A DNA stretch of 31,713 nucleotides. It comes from an uncultured Collinsella sp. GTDB taxonomy: Bacteria; Actinomycetota; Coriobacteriia; Coriobacteriales; Coriobacteriaceae. Positions 24,966 to 31,713 of this stretch are shown here, piece by piece; the first letter of the stretch is position 1, and every line of letters begins with the position of its first letter. The translations under genes and the position numbers were made by a program. The stretch lies in the NCBI GenBank assembly GCA_958437495.1, contig CAUBOH010000021.1, positions 1-31,713 on the forward strand, given 5' to 3'. The notes below the pieces were generated by a model. The model was not told where the DNA came from, made no database searches, and saw only the letters and a program-made list of their open reading frames with translations.

Positions 24966-25414
24966 CAGGAGTTCTCCCTTAGGCATTTTCCAGCTATGGG
25001 GACAAGGTCAAACATCGTGTGAACGACATCGCCTGTGTTCGCAATGGTTGCCGTGAATTTGCCGTTTCCAAAATCCAATATATGGTAGAGATTGATTGTT
25101 AGGTCCTTTTGTGCAGCGATTCTTAGAATCCAGTAGGCACAGTTGTCACCACAGTTTGAGGCGTTATATACATTTTGCGGCATAAAGTACATAAGCAGCA
25201 GTGTTTTGGTGCCGCTGGATAGTTTCTCGGGAGGGATGATGCCTAGGATCTTAGTGTCGATTGCGTTGGGCCCCACCACGGTGCCCTTGTCGATAGATTT
25301 AATGACACGTTGGGCAAAGGAATCTTCAAACCACTGGGGGGAGTACACGTTATCGAAATAGACCGATGTGTTGTAAATCACGTTATCCATGTCCCCATAA
25401 TGTATCGTTAACAC
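24965..25414 (-). CDS. DUF4869 family protein
   Basis: A 149-residue protein matching the family I know as DUF4869. It opens MLTIHYGDMDNVIYNTSVYF, with KLSSGTKTLLLMYF and a strongly conserved NASNCGDNCAYWILRIA later. No signal peptide is present and the role is unknown. The two close cysteines in CGDNC could bind metal or act in redox chemistry. The start is a GTG nine bases after AGGAGG. It is the first gene of a coupled pair with the P-loop ATPase, so the two products probably act together. Confidence 0.78.
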   Translation of the reverse strand: MLTIHYGDMDNVIYNTSVYFDNVYSPQWFEDSFAQRVIKSIDKGTVVGPNAIDTKILGIIPPEKLSSGTKTLLLMYFMPQNVYNASNCGDNCAYWILRIAAQKDLTINLYHILDFGNGKFTATIANTGDVVHTMFDLVPIAGKCLRENS

Positions 25415-25651
25415 GTCGACCTCCTAGGTTGAACGCTGTGTTTTCCCCTGGTGCTGATTATATCGTTTTGTGTTTGGGCTGTTGGAATACGGTCGAAGCA
25501 ATACCGCAGGAGTTTGGGGCTGGCGGCATAGCCGGTCCAAAAAACGTCCGCAGGCGCCCTTTTGGTACCGGCCGATGGTATCGTCAGGAAATAAGCGTTC
25601 GGTGATGAGCTTGGGATTTCGCCCCACAACTTGCTTCTGTTCAGTCATAGA
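25415..25651. other. Divergent intergenic region of the accessory island
   Basis: About 240 bases between the DUF4869 gene (minus) and the membrane-protein gene (plus). Short ORFs in several frames have no ribosome-binding site and no product I recognise. A decayed gene fragment is possible because the base composition here is nearer to the host core than the next 2.5 kb. Confidence 0.35.
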
Positions 25652-26620
25652 ATGAGTAAACATTTATTTGTAGTAGTTGCTTCCAAAATCAGAAAAAATC
25701 TATTCCGATTTAATGGGCCGCATCTTTCAAGGATTGGAAAACGATATATGCAACATAAAGTTAAAGCCACTTATCTTAGGCTTCCTTGCTATAAGCAGAT
25801 TTCAGCCTTGAGCATATCTCTTTTTCTTATGATAAAACAATCGCAAATTCCCTACTTCCCAGGGTTCCCTGATTTTCTGAAACCCATATTTAATGTGAGC
25901 GGTTCACCTTTATTCGAGCTAGTCGATGTTTTTACGACTGCAATAGCTACAAGTCTCATATTTTGGTTTGTTTTTAATTATTTGCCCGATCAGAAGAATA
26001 AAAAACATGCAATGTTACATTGTGCTGGGTACATTGAAAACCTATACAGTCTCTTGGATGAGTTATTTTCATTTATCATGCTAAGCTATAGCTCGGATAA
26101 ATCTATTGATAACTGCCACATTGAAGAAATAGATGAAATTGTTTTTTGCCGGAAAACAATTTATTACCGAGATGAAACCGCTCCTGAAGGCGTAGAGGCT
26201 GTTTCGGAGTTTATGTTATTAAACGAATGCCTACGCATTATTCCTAGGGTGATGGAGATAATTCAAACTATTGACTGCTCCTCATACTGTGCATGTCTTG
26301 ACGACCGTTTGCTTCATTATTTTGACCTGATTAAAGAAAATGAGTTAGTTAATAGCTTGAATAGGTACAAGAGGCTTTCTCAACAATCTTTACAAGCTTT
26401 CAGCTTCCATATTCCCTGTGATTCCATTTCTTCTCTGTATGTCGCAAAAAAACAACTCGGAGCAGTTTTAACTTCTCCTCCTTCAGCCCATCAATATAAA
26501 CTTGCAACTGAGGCCGAGAAAGAAAAGCGAATTTCCGCAAATATGAGTTATGAAAAAGAACTTATAGACCAAAATAGGCTAGATGCTGTTTCTGAAGTCG
26601 TTGAAGTGTTTAGATATTAG
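25652..26620 (+). CDS. Hypothetical membrane protein of the AT-rich island
   Basis: A protein of up to 322 residues that I do not recognise. The first 50 residues are rich in Lys/Arg. A weak hydrophobic stretch (ISALSISLFLMI, about 50-61) and a strong one (VDVFTTAIATSLIFWFVFNY, about 91-110) suggest one or two membrane segments. The remaining 200 residues are probably helical and cytoplasmic. The start is uncertain: the ATG at 25652 gives the longest ATG form and an ATG at 25748 is also possible; neither has a strong ribosome-binding site. Codons are AT-rich, unlike the GT genes, indicating transfer. It precedes the HEPN-type gene by 117 bases on the same strand, and a membrane sensor for it is an inferred role. 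Confidence 0.55.
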   Translation: MSKHLFVVVASKIRKNLFRFNGPHLSRIGKRYMQHKVKATYLRLPCYKQISALSISLFLMIKQSQIPYFPGFPDFLKPIFNVSGSPLFELVDVFTTAIATSLIFWFVFNYLPDQKNKKHAMLHCAGYIENLYSLLDELFSFIMLSYSSDKSIDNCHIEEIDEIVFCRKTIYYRDETAPEGVEAVSEFMLLNECLRIIPRVMEIIQTIDCSSYCACLDDRLLHYFDLIKENELVNSLNRYKRLSQQSLQAFSFHIPCDSISSLYVAKKQLGAVLTSPPSAHQYKLATEAEKEKRISANMSYEKELIDQNRLDAVSEVVEVFRY

Positions 26621-26737
26621 CTTTCGTTTTTTGCTTACGGCAAAATGAATCTAAGACCTGTTCGTATATGTTGATAATCAAGGGTTGGCAGATAGAGTAT
26701 TGAGAACAAGTGTCACATAAGTGTTAAGAGGTATCTT

Positions 26738-28069
26738 ATGGATATTGTCGATTACGTTTCTTTCAAAGAAGTATTTTGTTCCATCATGGGAATCAAGAGC
26801 TCTCCAAATAACGCCAGTGATGATTTGACATGTCATTTAAATCTCAGTTATCGAATTGAAGAAGAGTTTGACCCTGAGATTTCGGATTTTGAGAAGACAA
26901 TTATTATAAATGACGACGACTTGAAACACGAATATGATAAAGCGGTTGAGGCCATTGGTAATTTTCATGGTATGGAATGGTTTTCAACTGGTAAGAACTA
27001 TGAGTGCATGGTCGATATATCCGGATTATATGCAACTCATTTTACAGATCAAATTTCATGTAAATCGGTAAATGCAGATGCTGAATTTAGAATGGGGCCG
27101 GCGAGCGTTACATATATTTTTTGTATTATATTAATGTTATTAAATGAAGGTTGTTTTGACGGCAATACTTTCAGAGACAGAAATCCTTTTTTGCGACGCC
27201 TGAAATCGCATTCAACCACCGGTGGAAGAACCGTATCTCATAATGTTGATGATTGGACATCTGCTTTTGTTGAAATCACAGGTATTCTCTCCTTACGAAT
27301 AACTACCAAAGGGTTTAGAAAAGCGAAACAACTTCGTGAACGAGCAACTTCCTTCCAATTTAAGTACATCTCTTGTTTAGATAGGCCACTGAGGCTAATT
27401 TCATCGCTTGATGAGTTTTTAGAAAAAGGAAGTTACGGGAGGCTATTTGTTGCGAAGTTAGAAATTGATTGTGTTCCGGATGTAAAATTTGACGACAGCG
27501 CTGTTAATCATTTTTGTCTTGGCGTGACTTCGAGAAGCCCATATTTGCAGTTTTTGTCCTTCTATCATTCGGTTGAATTTTACTTTAATTCCGCCTATCG
27601 AAAAATGACGACCGAATTGTTGAGAAACGAGCTCCAGTCGGTTGAATTTGCATACAACGATCAGTATCTGTATTCGATTGTTAGTAAGTTAGAAAAAGAA
27701 ATATCCCATAAGAGCGAACTTGGTTTTGGAAATGAAAAACGTGAGCTTGAGTACTTGGTTGAGTCGTGTGTCCATGTGCCTCAGTTAATGAAATCCCTAC
27801 GTCGCTATCGTTTCGATTGGCCTGCGTGGTATTCGAGCAATGGGGTTGAATTTGAATCTGATGCTCCAGTTATTGATTGGGAATCCGATAATGTAGCCGG
27901 ATTAATAGCTTCCCGAATTTATAAAGTAAGAAATGCGATTGTTCACAGTAAAAAACAAACTTGCGGTGCGTTTATTCCTTTTAAGCACGATCGCGCACTT
28001 TCCTATGAGATTCCTTTAGTCAAATGTGTTGCCGAAGAGGTCATTGATAAGAATTCTTCGCGCGTATAG
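26738..28069 (+). CDS. HEPN-domain protein (ApeA-like), candidate RNase
   Basis: A 443-residue protein. The C-terminal region from about 270 is helical and holds IYKVRNAIVHSKK, with R398 and H403 fitting the R-X4-H active site of HEPN ribonucleases. The segment FYHSVEFYFNSAYRK, where the HEPN domain appears to begin, recalls ApeA-like HEPN proteins. Residues 1-250 are a mixed alpha/beta region I cannot assign, perhaps a sensor. AGAGGT precedes the ATG. HEPN proteins of this kind often cleave tRNA or mRNA in phage defence, which is the inferred role. The gene is strongly AT-rich, unlike the host core. The HEPN call rests on one motif and its setting. Confidence 0.6.
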   Translation: MDIVDYVSFKEVFCSIMGIKSSPNNASDDLTCHLNLSYRIEEEFDPEISDFEKTIIINDDDLKHEYDKAVEAIGNFHGMEWFSTGKNYECMVDISGLYATHFTDQISCKSVNADAEFRMGPASVTYIFCIILMLLNEGCFDGNTFRDRNPFLRRLKSHSTTGGRTVSHNVDDWTSAFVEITGILSLRITTKGFRKAKQLRERATSFQFKYISCLDRPLRLISSLDEFLEKGSYGRLFVAKLEIDCVPDVKFDDSAVNHFCLGVTSRSPYLQFLSFYHSVEFYFNSAYRKMTTELLRNELQSVEFAYNDQYLYSIVSKLEKEISHKSELGFGNEKRELEYLVESCVHVPQLMKSLRRYRFDWPAWYSSNGVEFESDAPVIDWESDNVAGLIASRIYKVRNAIVHSKKQTCGAFIPFKHDRALSYEIPLVKCVAEEVIDKNSSRV

Positions 28070-28369
28070 ATTTCGCTTTAAACTCCCGTTTGGTTCATAG
28101 TCTTTGTGGTCAAACTTAGTATTGAGATATGAATCGCGTTTCGATTGCATGGCGATTATTCCGATACGGCCATGCCGCCGGTTGCGGATTGATGAGTCTG
28201 GTATTCACTGCATCTTCTAGATCAGGATTGACACGAGCGATCCCCGGCGCCTTTCAATATTCTCAATGCGGATCGGGCACCGCCGTTGGTTTCCCCGGGT
28301 ATTCTTGTAGCTGACGCCGGGAAACTGGTGTGTTTCGTCAAGAGGATTTGAGCAAAAAGAGCATCGGGG
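28070..28369. other. Intergenic boundary between the island and the IS debris
   Basis: Three hundred bases without a credible gene. Base composition rises from AT-rich to GC-rich across it. An imperfect inverted repeat, GTTTCCCCGG (28289-28298) and CCGGGAAAC (28317-28325), could be a decayed IS end. A 61-residue ORF at 28129 has no supporting signal. Confidence 0.4.
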
Positions 28370-28642
28370 TTAGAGTAGGGCGCGCACCGGCCGCGCGCAC
28401 CCTTTTTTGGAGCACCTATCCTCCCGCATGAGGGCGTGACGCACGCGGTAGTAATCCCCGCGGAACTGGACGAGCCTCCCGTGGTGGACGATGCGGTCTA
28501 TGACGGCGGCCATCTGGTTGTCGCCGAACACCGATCCCCACCTGCTGAACTCCAGGTTCGTGGTGATCACCACCGACTGCCTCTTGTAGGCGTCGGCGAA
28601 GACCTGGAAGAGGAGCCTCGCGCCGTCCGCGTCGAGCGGCAG
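28370..28642 (-). pseudogene. 3' fragment of istB (IS21-family helper ATPase)
   Basis: About 90 codons at the C-terminus of IstB. The segment begins LPLDADGARLLFQVFADAY and continues with SVVITTNLEFSRWGSVFGD and AAVIDRIVHHGRLVQF, all hallmarks of IstB. The N-terminal two thirds, including Walker A, are absent; at 28642 the frame switches into IS1595-type transposase sequence. No istA is present. It is a dead remnant. Confidence 0.88.
28378..28408 (+). terminator. Terminator-like hairpin with T-run at the IS21 remnant edge
   Basis: A GC-rich stem (GGGCGCGC with GCGCGCACCC, one bulge) is followed by a run of six T on the plus strand. It overlaps the 3' end of the istB fragment and could stop read-through from the HEPN-type gene. 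Confidence 0.45.
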
Positions 28643-28989
28643 AGCGCGCCATGCGCCCGCTCGATGTCGTGGATGAGCAGCGACCCGGGCGCTATCCTTC
28701 CGCCCACGGCCTTCCTCATGCACGCCGAGCTGGGCTTCCCGTGGCCGCAGACTACCGCGACCGGGTTCTTGTGGACGTCGATGTTGACGCAGATGCACAA
28801 CTTCTGGCGGGACAGGCCGCGCTTCCTGGCCTGCCCGTAGCCCTTGGAGAGGCCGGTGCCGTTGATGTGGGTCTCGTCAACCCAGACGGTGTCGCGTAGC
28901 ACGATTCGATCCTGGTAGCCGGACTCTGTGGCGAGCACGCGGTGCCGCCACACGAAGGCGGTCTTGTGGGTGACGCCGCACGGCTCGGC
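28643..28989 (-). pseudogene. IS1595-type transposase, middle part
   Basis: Continues the transposase whose N-terminal part lies at 29743-30092. Visible are CGVTHKTAFVWRHRVL, the first catalytic Asp in TVWVDETHI, the second in CVNIDVHKN, and LLIHDIERAHGAL. It then breaks into the istB fragment near 28643, so the C-terminus with the last catalytic residue is lost. Joining 28984-28989 to 29743-29748 restores AAE-PCGVTHKT in frame, showing that the two parts were one gene. Confidence 0.85.
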
Positions 28990-29742
28990 CGGATCGCGTC
29001 GAAAATGTTGGTGTAAGGACGGCACCCCAGCGCCCATTTAACGAAGAACGGCCTTCGTCCTAGAATCTGAAATCACCACAACAACAGGTTCTAGGAAAGG
29101 ACGAAGACCGCTATGGAAATCTTATCAGACCCGACGCCGGGCATGCTCGCCACGCCTCGTTTCGACGACGGGGCCATCGAGATGCGGGGGTTGCTGCGCA
29201 GGTTCGTCGAGCAGTTCGTGAACGCCGTGATGGACGCCGAGGCCGACCAGCTGTGCGGCGGCGGGGCAAACAGCCACAACGGCTACCGCGAGAGGGTCCT
29301 CGCCACTTGCGTGGGCACGCTGCCCCTGCGCTTCCCCAAGCTTCGCTCCGGCAGCTTCTTCCCGGTGGACGTGATTGAGCGCTAACAGCGGGCCGACCGC
29401 GCCCTGTTGACCGCCGTGGCCGAGATGTACGCCACCGGCACCAGCACCCGCAAGGTGCAGCGCGTCGCGGAGTAGATGGGCGTCTCCAGGCTCTCAAAGG
29501 ACCAGGTGAGCGCCATCGCCTCGAGCCTGGACGCCGACATCGAGGAGCTTTGCGGAAGGCCGCTCGGCGGCTCCCCGGTGCCCTACGTCTGGTTCGACGC
29601 GACCTACGTGAAGTGCCGCCGAGAGGGGCGCGTGGCCTCCACCGCCGTGGTGACGGCCATCGGCTGCGACGCGGGCGGCTGGAGGCGCGTCCTGGGCGTC
29701 GACGCGGTGGACACCGAGTCCTATGGCTCGTGGCTCGCCTTC
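28990..29742 (+). mobile_element. Truncated IS256-family element inserted in the IS1595-type gene
   Basis: The left end lies at about 28990, where sequence beginning GATCGCGTCGAAAATGTTGG resembles a terminal inverted repeat. The right end is missing. The hexamer CTCGGC is present at both junctions (28984-28989 and 29743-29748), consistent with a target duplication remnant or with a microhomology deletion. A hairpin just before the transposase (29053-29065 with 29089-29106, 5-base bulge) may protect against read-through translation. Confidence 0.7.
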
Positions 29743-29745
29743 CTC
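29113..29745 (+). pseudogene. IS256-family (Mutator-type) transposase, truncated with two stops
   Basis: One continuous frame encodes a recognisable IS256-type transposase: FVEQFVNAVMDAEADQLCGG, SHNGYRERVL and YVWFDATYVKCRREG with the first catalytic Asp. It carries an in-frame TAA at 29383-29385 and a TAG at 29473-29475. After ESYGSWLAFL (about 29743) the frame runs into unrelated sequence, so the second Asp and the final Glu are absent. It is an inactive relic. Confidence 0.9.
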
Positions 29746-30092
29746 GGCTGCACACTCGACGGGAACGTTGCGGCGCATGAGCCTGATGAAGGAGATCCAG
29801 ATGGGGAGCGGCTTTCGGCAGTGTTCGAGGACGGTGCCGGTGGGGGAGGTGAACCTCCTGCCGCAGCAGCGGCAGCGCCACCTTGAAACTCCGGCCGCGG
29901 TCGATCCGTTCCTCCAGACGCCCCCCCCGGCGCCGCACTCCGGGTGCCCCGGGTCCGGCCGGTAGGCCGCGGCGGCCTCGGCGAGCGCGCCCACGCCGAC
30001 CTCCTCGCGGCTGCGCCTCTCGTCTACGGCTTCCTGAGCGGCAGGAACTCGTCGGCGGCGTGGCCCGCCACGAGCGCCCCGAAGGTGCTCGC
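29743..30092 (-). pseudogene. IS1595-type transposase, N-terminal part with frameshift
   Basis: Minus-strand sequence reads STFGALVAGHAADEFLPLRK and then, after a one-base loss near 30028-30031, VDERRSREEVGVGALAEAA in another frame. It continues HPECGAGGG and WRCRCCGRRFTSPTG, the zinc-ribbon of IS1595/ISXO2-type transposases, then LEHCRKPLPIW and LMRRNVPVECAAE. The normal start codon appears lost. The gene resumes at 28989 after the IS256-type insertion. Confidence 0.85.
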
Positions 30093-30120
30093 TCTTCCCG
30101 TATGGATCTGTCCCGTCCGC

Positions 30121-30175
30121 CCGAACGCCCACCCGGAGGGATTGTCGCCGAACAAAGATCCGGGTGGGCGCTCGG
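30121..30175. repeat. 17-bp inverted repeat near the IS1595-type left boundary
   Basis: CCGAACGCCCACCCGGA (30121-30137) and TCCGGGTGGGCGCTCGG (30159-30175) pair with one mismatch across 21 bases. They lie upstream of the transposase start and may mark an IS end. A second hairpin, ATTCGGGG with CCCCGAAT, follows at 30209-30233. Confidence 0.6.
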
Positions 30176-30280
30176 GTAAATTCTCCGTTTGGCTGGGAAG
30201 AGCAAAGCATTCGGGGCCTTCCGGTCCCCGAATCATCACCTGTTATCTAAACTGTTAGAATCTGTTATTAAGCAGATGCG

Positions 30281-30310
30281 TTGTCTGCGTCAACGCGTAT
30301 TCGCTAAAAT
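30281..30310 (+). promoter_or_regulatory. Sigma-70-type promoter of the GH25 gene
   Basis: TTGTCT (30281-30286) and TAAAAT (30305-30310) are 18 bases apart. Transcription would begin near 30317, about 40 bases before the ATG at 30356. Confidence 0.5.
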
Positions 30311-30355
30311 GCACTTTTGATTAACTTTGGCTTGTGACGAGAATTTGGAATAGCT

Positions 30356-31713
30356 ATGGGTCAGTTTAAAAGGGCGTTTGCCTTTATCATTGCGATGATT
30401 GTGTCATTGTTTGTTGTTGCGATACCGTCTTTTGCTGATGAATCTTCGAGAGTTCTTGTTGAAAATTCTTGGCGCTTTCACGATGGTCAGTCAATTACTC
30501 CTGAAGAAGACTCCGAAGATGCTGGAATTTCAGCGTATTCGCTCAGCAGGCTACCTGACGGTGTCACTGCCCAGGGTATCGATGTGAGCGAGCACCAGGG
30601 CAATATCAATTGGGATGCCGTTAAGGCGAGCGGTGTTGATTTCGCTATTCTCCGTGTTGGCTTTGGTGCGCCATCTTTCGGGGGAAGAACTGATTATCAG
30701 TTCCAGCGTAATATCTCTGAGTGTGAGCGCTTGGGGATTCCGTACGGTATCTATCTTTACTCGTATGCATGGGATGATGGACAGGCGGCAGATGAGGCGG
30801 CATTCGTTATTAGCAATATTGCGGGACACAGCCCGCAGCTGCCCATCTACTACGATCTTGAGGATAATTCGATTATTGCTGACGGTCGTCAGGGCGGTAT
30901 CGCTTCAAGGGCTTCAGTTTTTTGCAATCGGATTTTAAATGCCGGCTATAAGGTCGGCATTTATGCCAACTTAAATTGGTTTAACAACATCCTGACCGAC
31001 CCCGTATTTAATTCACCGTCATGGGACCATTGGATTGCACAATATAATTATCAATGTGATTACACGGGCAGGTACAGCTTCTGGCAGTATGCGAGTGATG
31101 GTAGCGTTGATGGAATCAACGGTTTCGTTGACATGAACTATGCCTATATCACAATCGAATCGAATGAGGAAAAATGGGCTCGCGCCGACGAGCTCGCCGC
31201 CGCCCATTCCTCCGACCTTCCCGACGGGACCTACACCGTCGCCAGCCTCGTCTCGGGCTCGACCGTCTTCGATGCCGGGATGGGGGGCAGGTCGAACGGC
31301 TGCCCGCTCCAGGCGTACGGGTCCAACGGGACCGACGCCCAGGCCTGGCAGGTCACCCACGACGGGGACTACGTCGTGCTGAGGTGCGCCCGCTCCGGCC
31401 TGGCCGTGGACTGCCCCTCTTCGTCGACGGCCAGCGGCACGCCCCTGCAGCTCTACTCGTACAACGGGACGCGGGCCCAGAAGTGGATCGCCGTCAAGGG
31501 CGAGGACGGCTCCTACTCGTTGCTGTCCGCCAACGACCCCTCGGTCTGCATCGACCTGCCCGGCTCGAGGACGAACGACGGCAACCGGCTCCAGCTCTAC
31601 GCCGCCAACGGTACCGCCGCGCAGTCCTGGTCCTTCTCCGCATACCGATCGCCCCAGTCTCGCGCCGACGAGCTCGCCGCCGCCCATTCCTCCGACCTTC
31701 CCGACGGGACCTA
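30356..31713 (+). CDS. Secreted GH25 lysozyme with ricin-type repeats (3' end outside window)
   Basis: An open frame of at least 452 codons that leaves the window without a stop. A signal peptide covers about residues 1-27 (MGQFKRAFAFIIAMIVSLFV, cleavage after SFA). The GH25 muramidase domain runs from about 74 to 265, with D76 in GIDVSEHQG and D167 and E169 in YYDLED as the expected catalytic acids, and SFWQYASDG near its end. From residue 275 it switches to ricin B-type lectin repeats (SNGCPLQAYGSNGTDAQAWQ, LQLYSYNGTRAQKW, RLQLYAANGTAAQSW). The lysozyme part uses AT-leaning codons, while the lectin part is very GC-rich and opens sharply at base 31179. It probably cleaves peptidoglycan of self or rivals while binding a glycan. 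The ribosome-binding site is weak (TTGGAA). Confidence 0.88.
   Translation, partial: MGQFKRAFAFIIAMIVSLFVVAIPSFADESSRVLVENSWRFHDGQSITPEEDSEDAGISAYSLSRLPDGVTAQGIDVSEHQGNINWDAVKASGVDFAILRVGFGAPSFGGRTDYQFQRNISECERLGIPYGIYLYSYAWDDGQAADEAAFVISNIAGHSPQLPIYYDLEDNSIIADGRQGGIASRASVFCNRILNAGYKVGIYANLNWFNNILTDPVFNSPSWDHWIAQYNYQCDYTGRYSFWQYASDGSVDGINGFVDMNYAYITIESNEEKWARADELAAAHSSDLPDGTYTVASLVSGSTVFDAGMGGRSNGCPLQAYGSNGTDAQAWQVTHDGDYVVLRCARSGLAVDCPSSSTASGTPLQLYSYNGTRAQKWIAVKGEDGSYSLLSANDPSVCIDLPGSRTNDGNRLQLYAANGTAAQSWSFSAYRSPQSRADELAAAHSSDLPDGT
31179..31713 (+). repeat. Direct repeat, 55 bp exact at 480-bp period, in the ricin-type region
   Basis: Bases 31179-31233 are repeated without change at 31659-31713, where the window ends, so the true repeat may be longer. 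The period is 160 codons. Each unit begins SRADELAAAHSSDLPDGTY (first copy ARADEL) and holds about three QxW-type lectin motifs. Confidence 0.92.

Noticed and set aside
25424..25663. 79-codon minus-strand ORF in the island's divergent gap
   Set aside because: No ribosome-binding site and no family I recognise; it overlaps the expected promoter region of the DUF4869 gene.
28129..28314. 61-codon plus-strand ORF after the HEPN-type gene
   Set aside because: No ribosome-binding site, composition unlike coding sequence, and an inverted repeat runs through its end.

Overview
The window looks like a chromosomal segment of a GC-rich, Gram-positive gut actinobacterium. The class Coriobacteriia, and Collinsella or a close relative, fits best. 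The grounds are the high-GC core genes, a sufCBDSU operon facing an Rrf2-type regulator, a sortase-type secreted protein, TTG/GTG starts behind strong AGGAG sites, and dense family-2 glycosyltransferases. This is inference from gene content and base composition; no database was searched.

Layout. (1) 1-2.2 kb: the 3' part of tRNA-Lys(CTT) with its terminator, two overlapping inverted repeats, a cytoplasmic fumarate-reductase-like flavoprotein, and a palindromic MITE-like intergenic repeat. (2) 2.2-11.8 kb: an iron-sulfur block. A two-gene unit (NifU-like scaffold plus GGGtGRT protein) is followed by a RAYT-like protein with a broken HUH motif, then the full sufC-B-D-S-U operon on the minus strand. 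That operon is transcribed away from an IscR-like regulator with three cysteines and has candidate operators between them. (3) 11.8-15.7 kb: a sortase-anchored, lysozyme-like secreted protein and a lone AAA-ATPase-like protein with degenerate motifs. (4) 15.7-24.0 kb: a cell-surface polysaccharide locus. One minus-strand galactofuranosyltransferase-like gene and an acyltransferase remnant precede five co-directional GT2 genes, of which the first and third are recent paralogues and the last carries two GT domains. (5) 24.0-28.1 kb: an AT-rich accessory island. It holds a minus-strand pair (DUF4869 protein plus P-loop ATPase) and a plus-strand pair (membrane protein plus HEPN-type protein carrying RNAIVH). 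(6) 28.4-30.2 kb: a mosaic of dead insertion sequences, with an IS1595-type transposase split by a truncated IS256-type element and fused to an IS21 IstB tail. (7) 30.3 kb to the end: a secreted GH25 lysozyme whose 3' part switches abruptly to very GC-rich ricin-type repeats, with an exact 55-bp repeat at a 480-bp period.

How the genes work together. The suf genes form one Fe-S assembly machine (SufBCD scaffold, SufS sulfur donor, SufU sulfur relay) probably controlled by the Rrf2 protein. The GT2 genes probably build one surface glycan. The AT-rich island with its two unexplained pairs, bordered by insertion-sequence debris, is the best place to look for an undescribed system, most plausibly phage defence or stress-triggered growth arrest; that role is inference.
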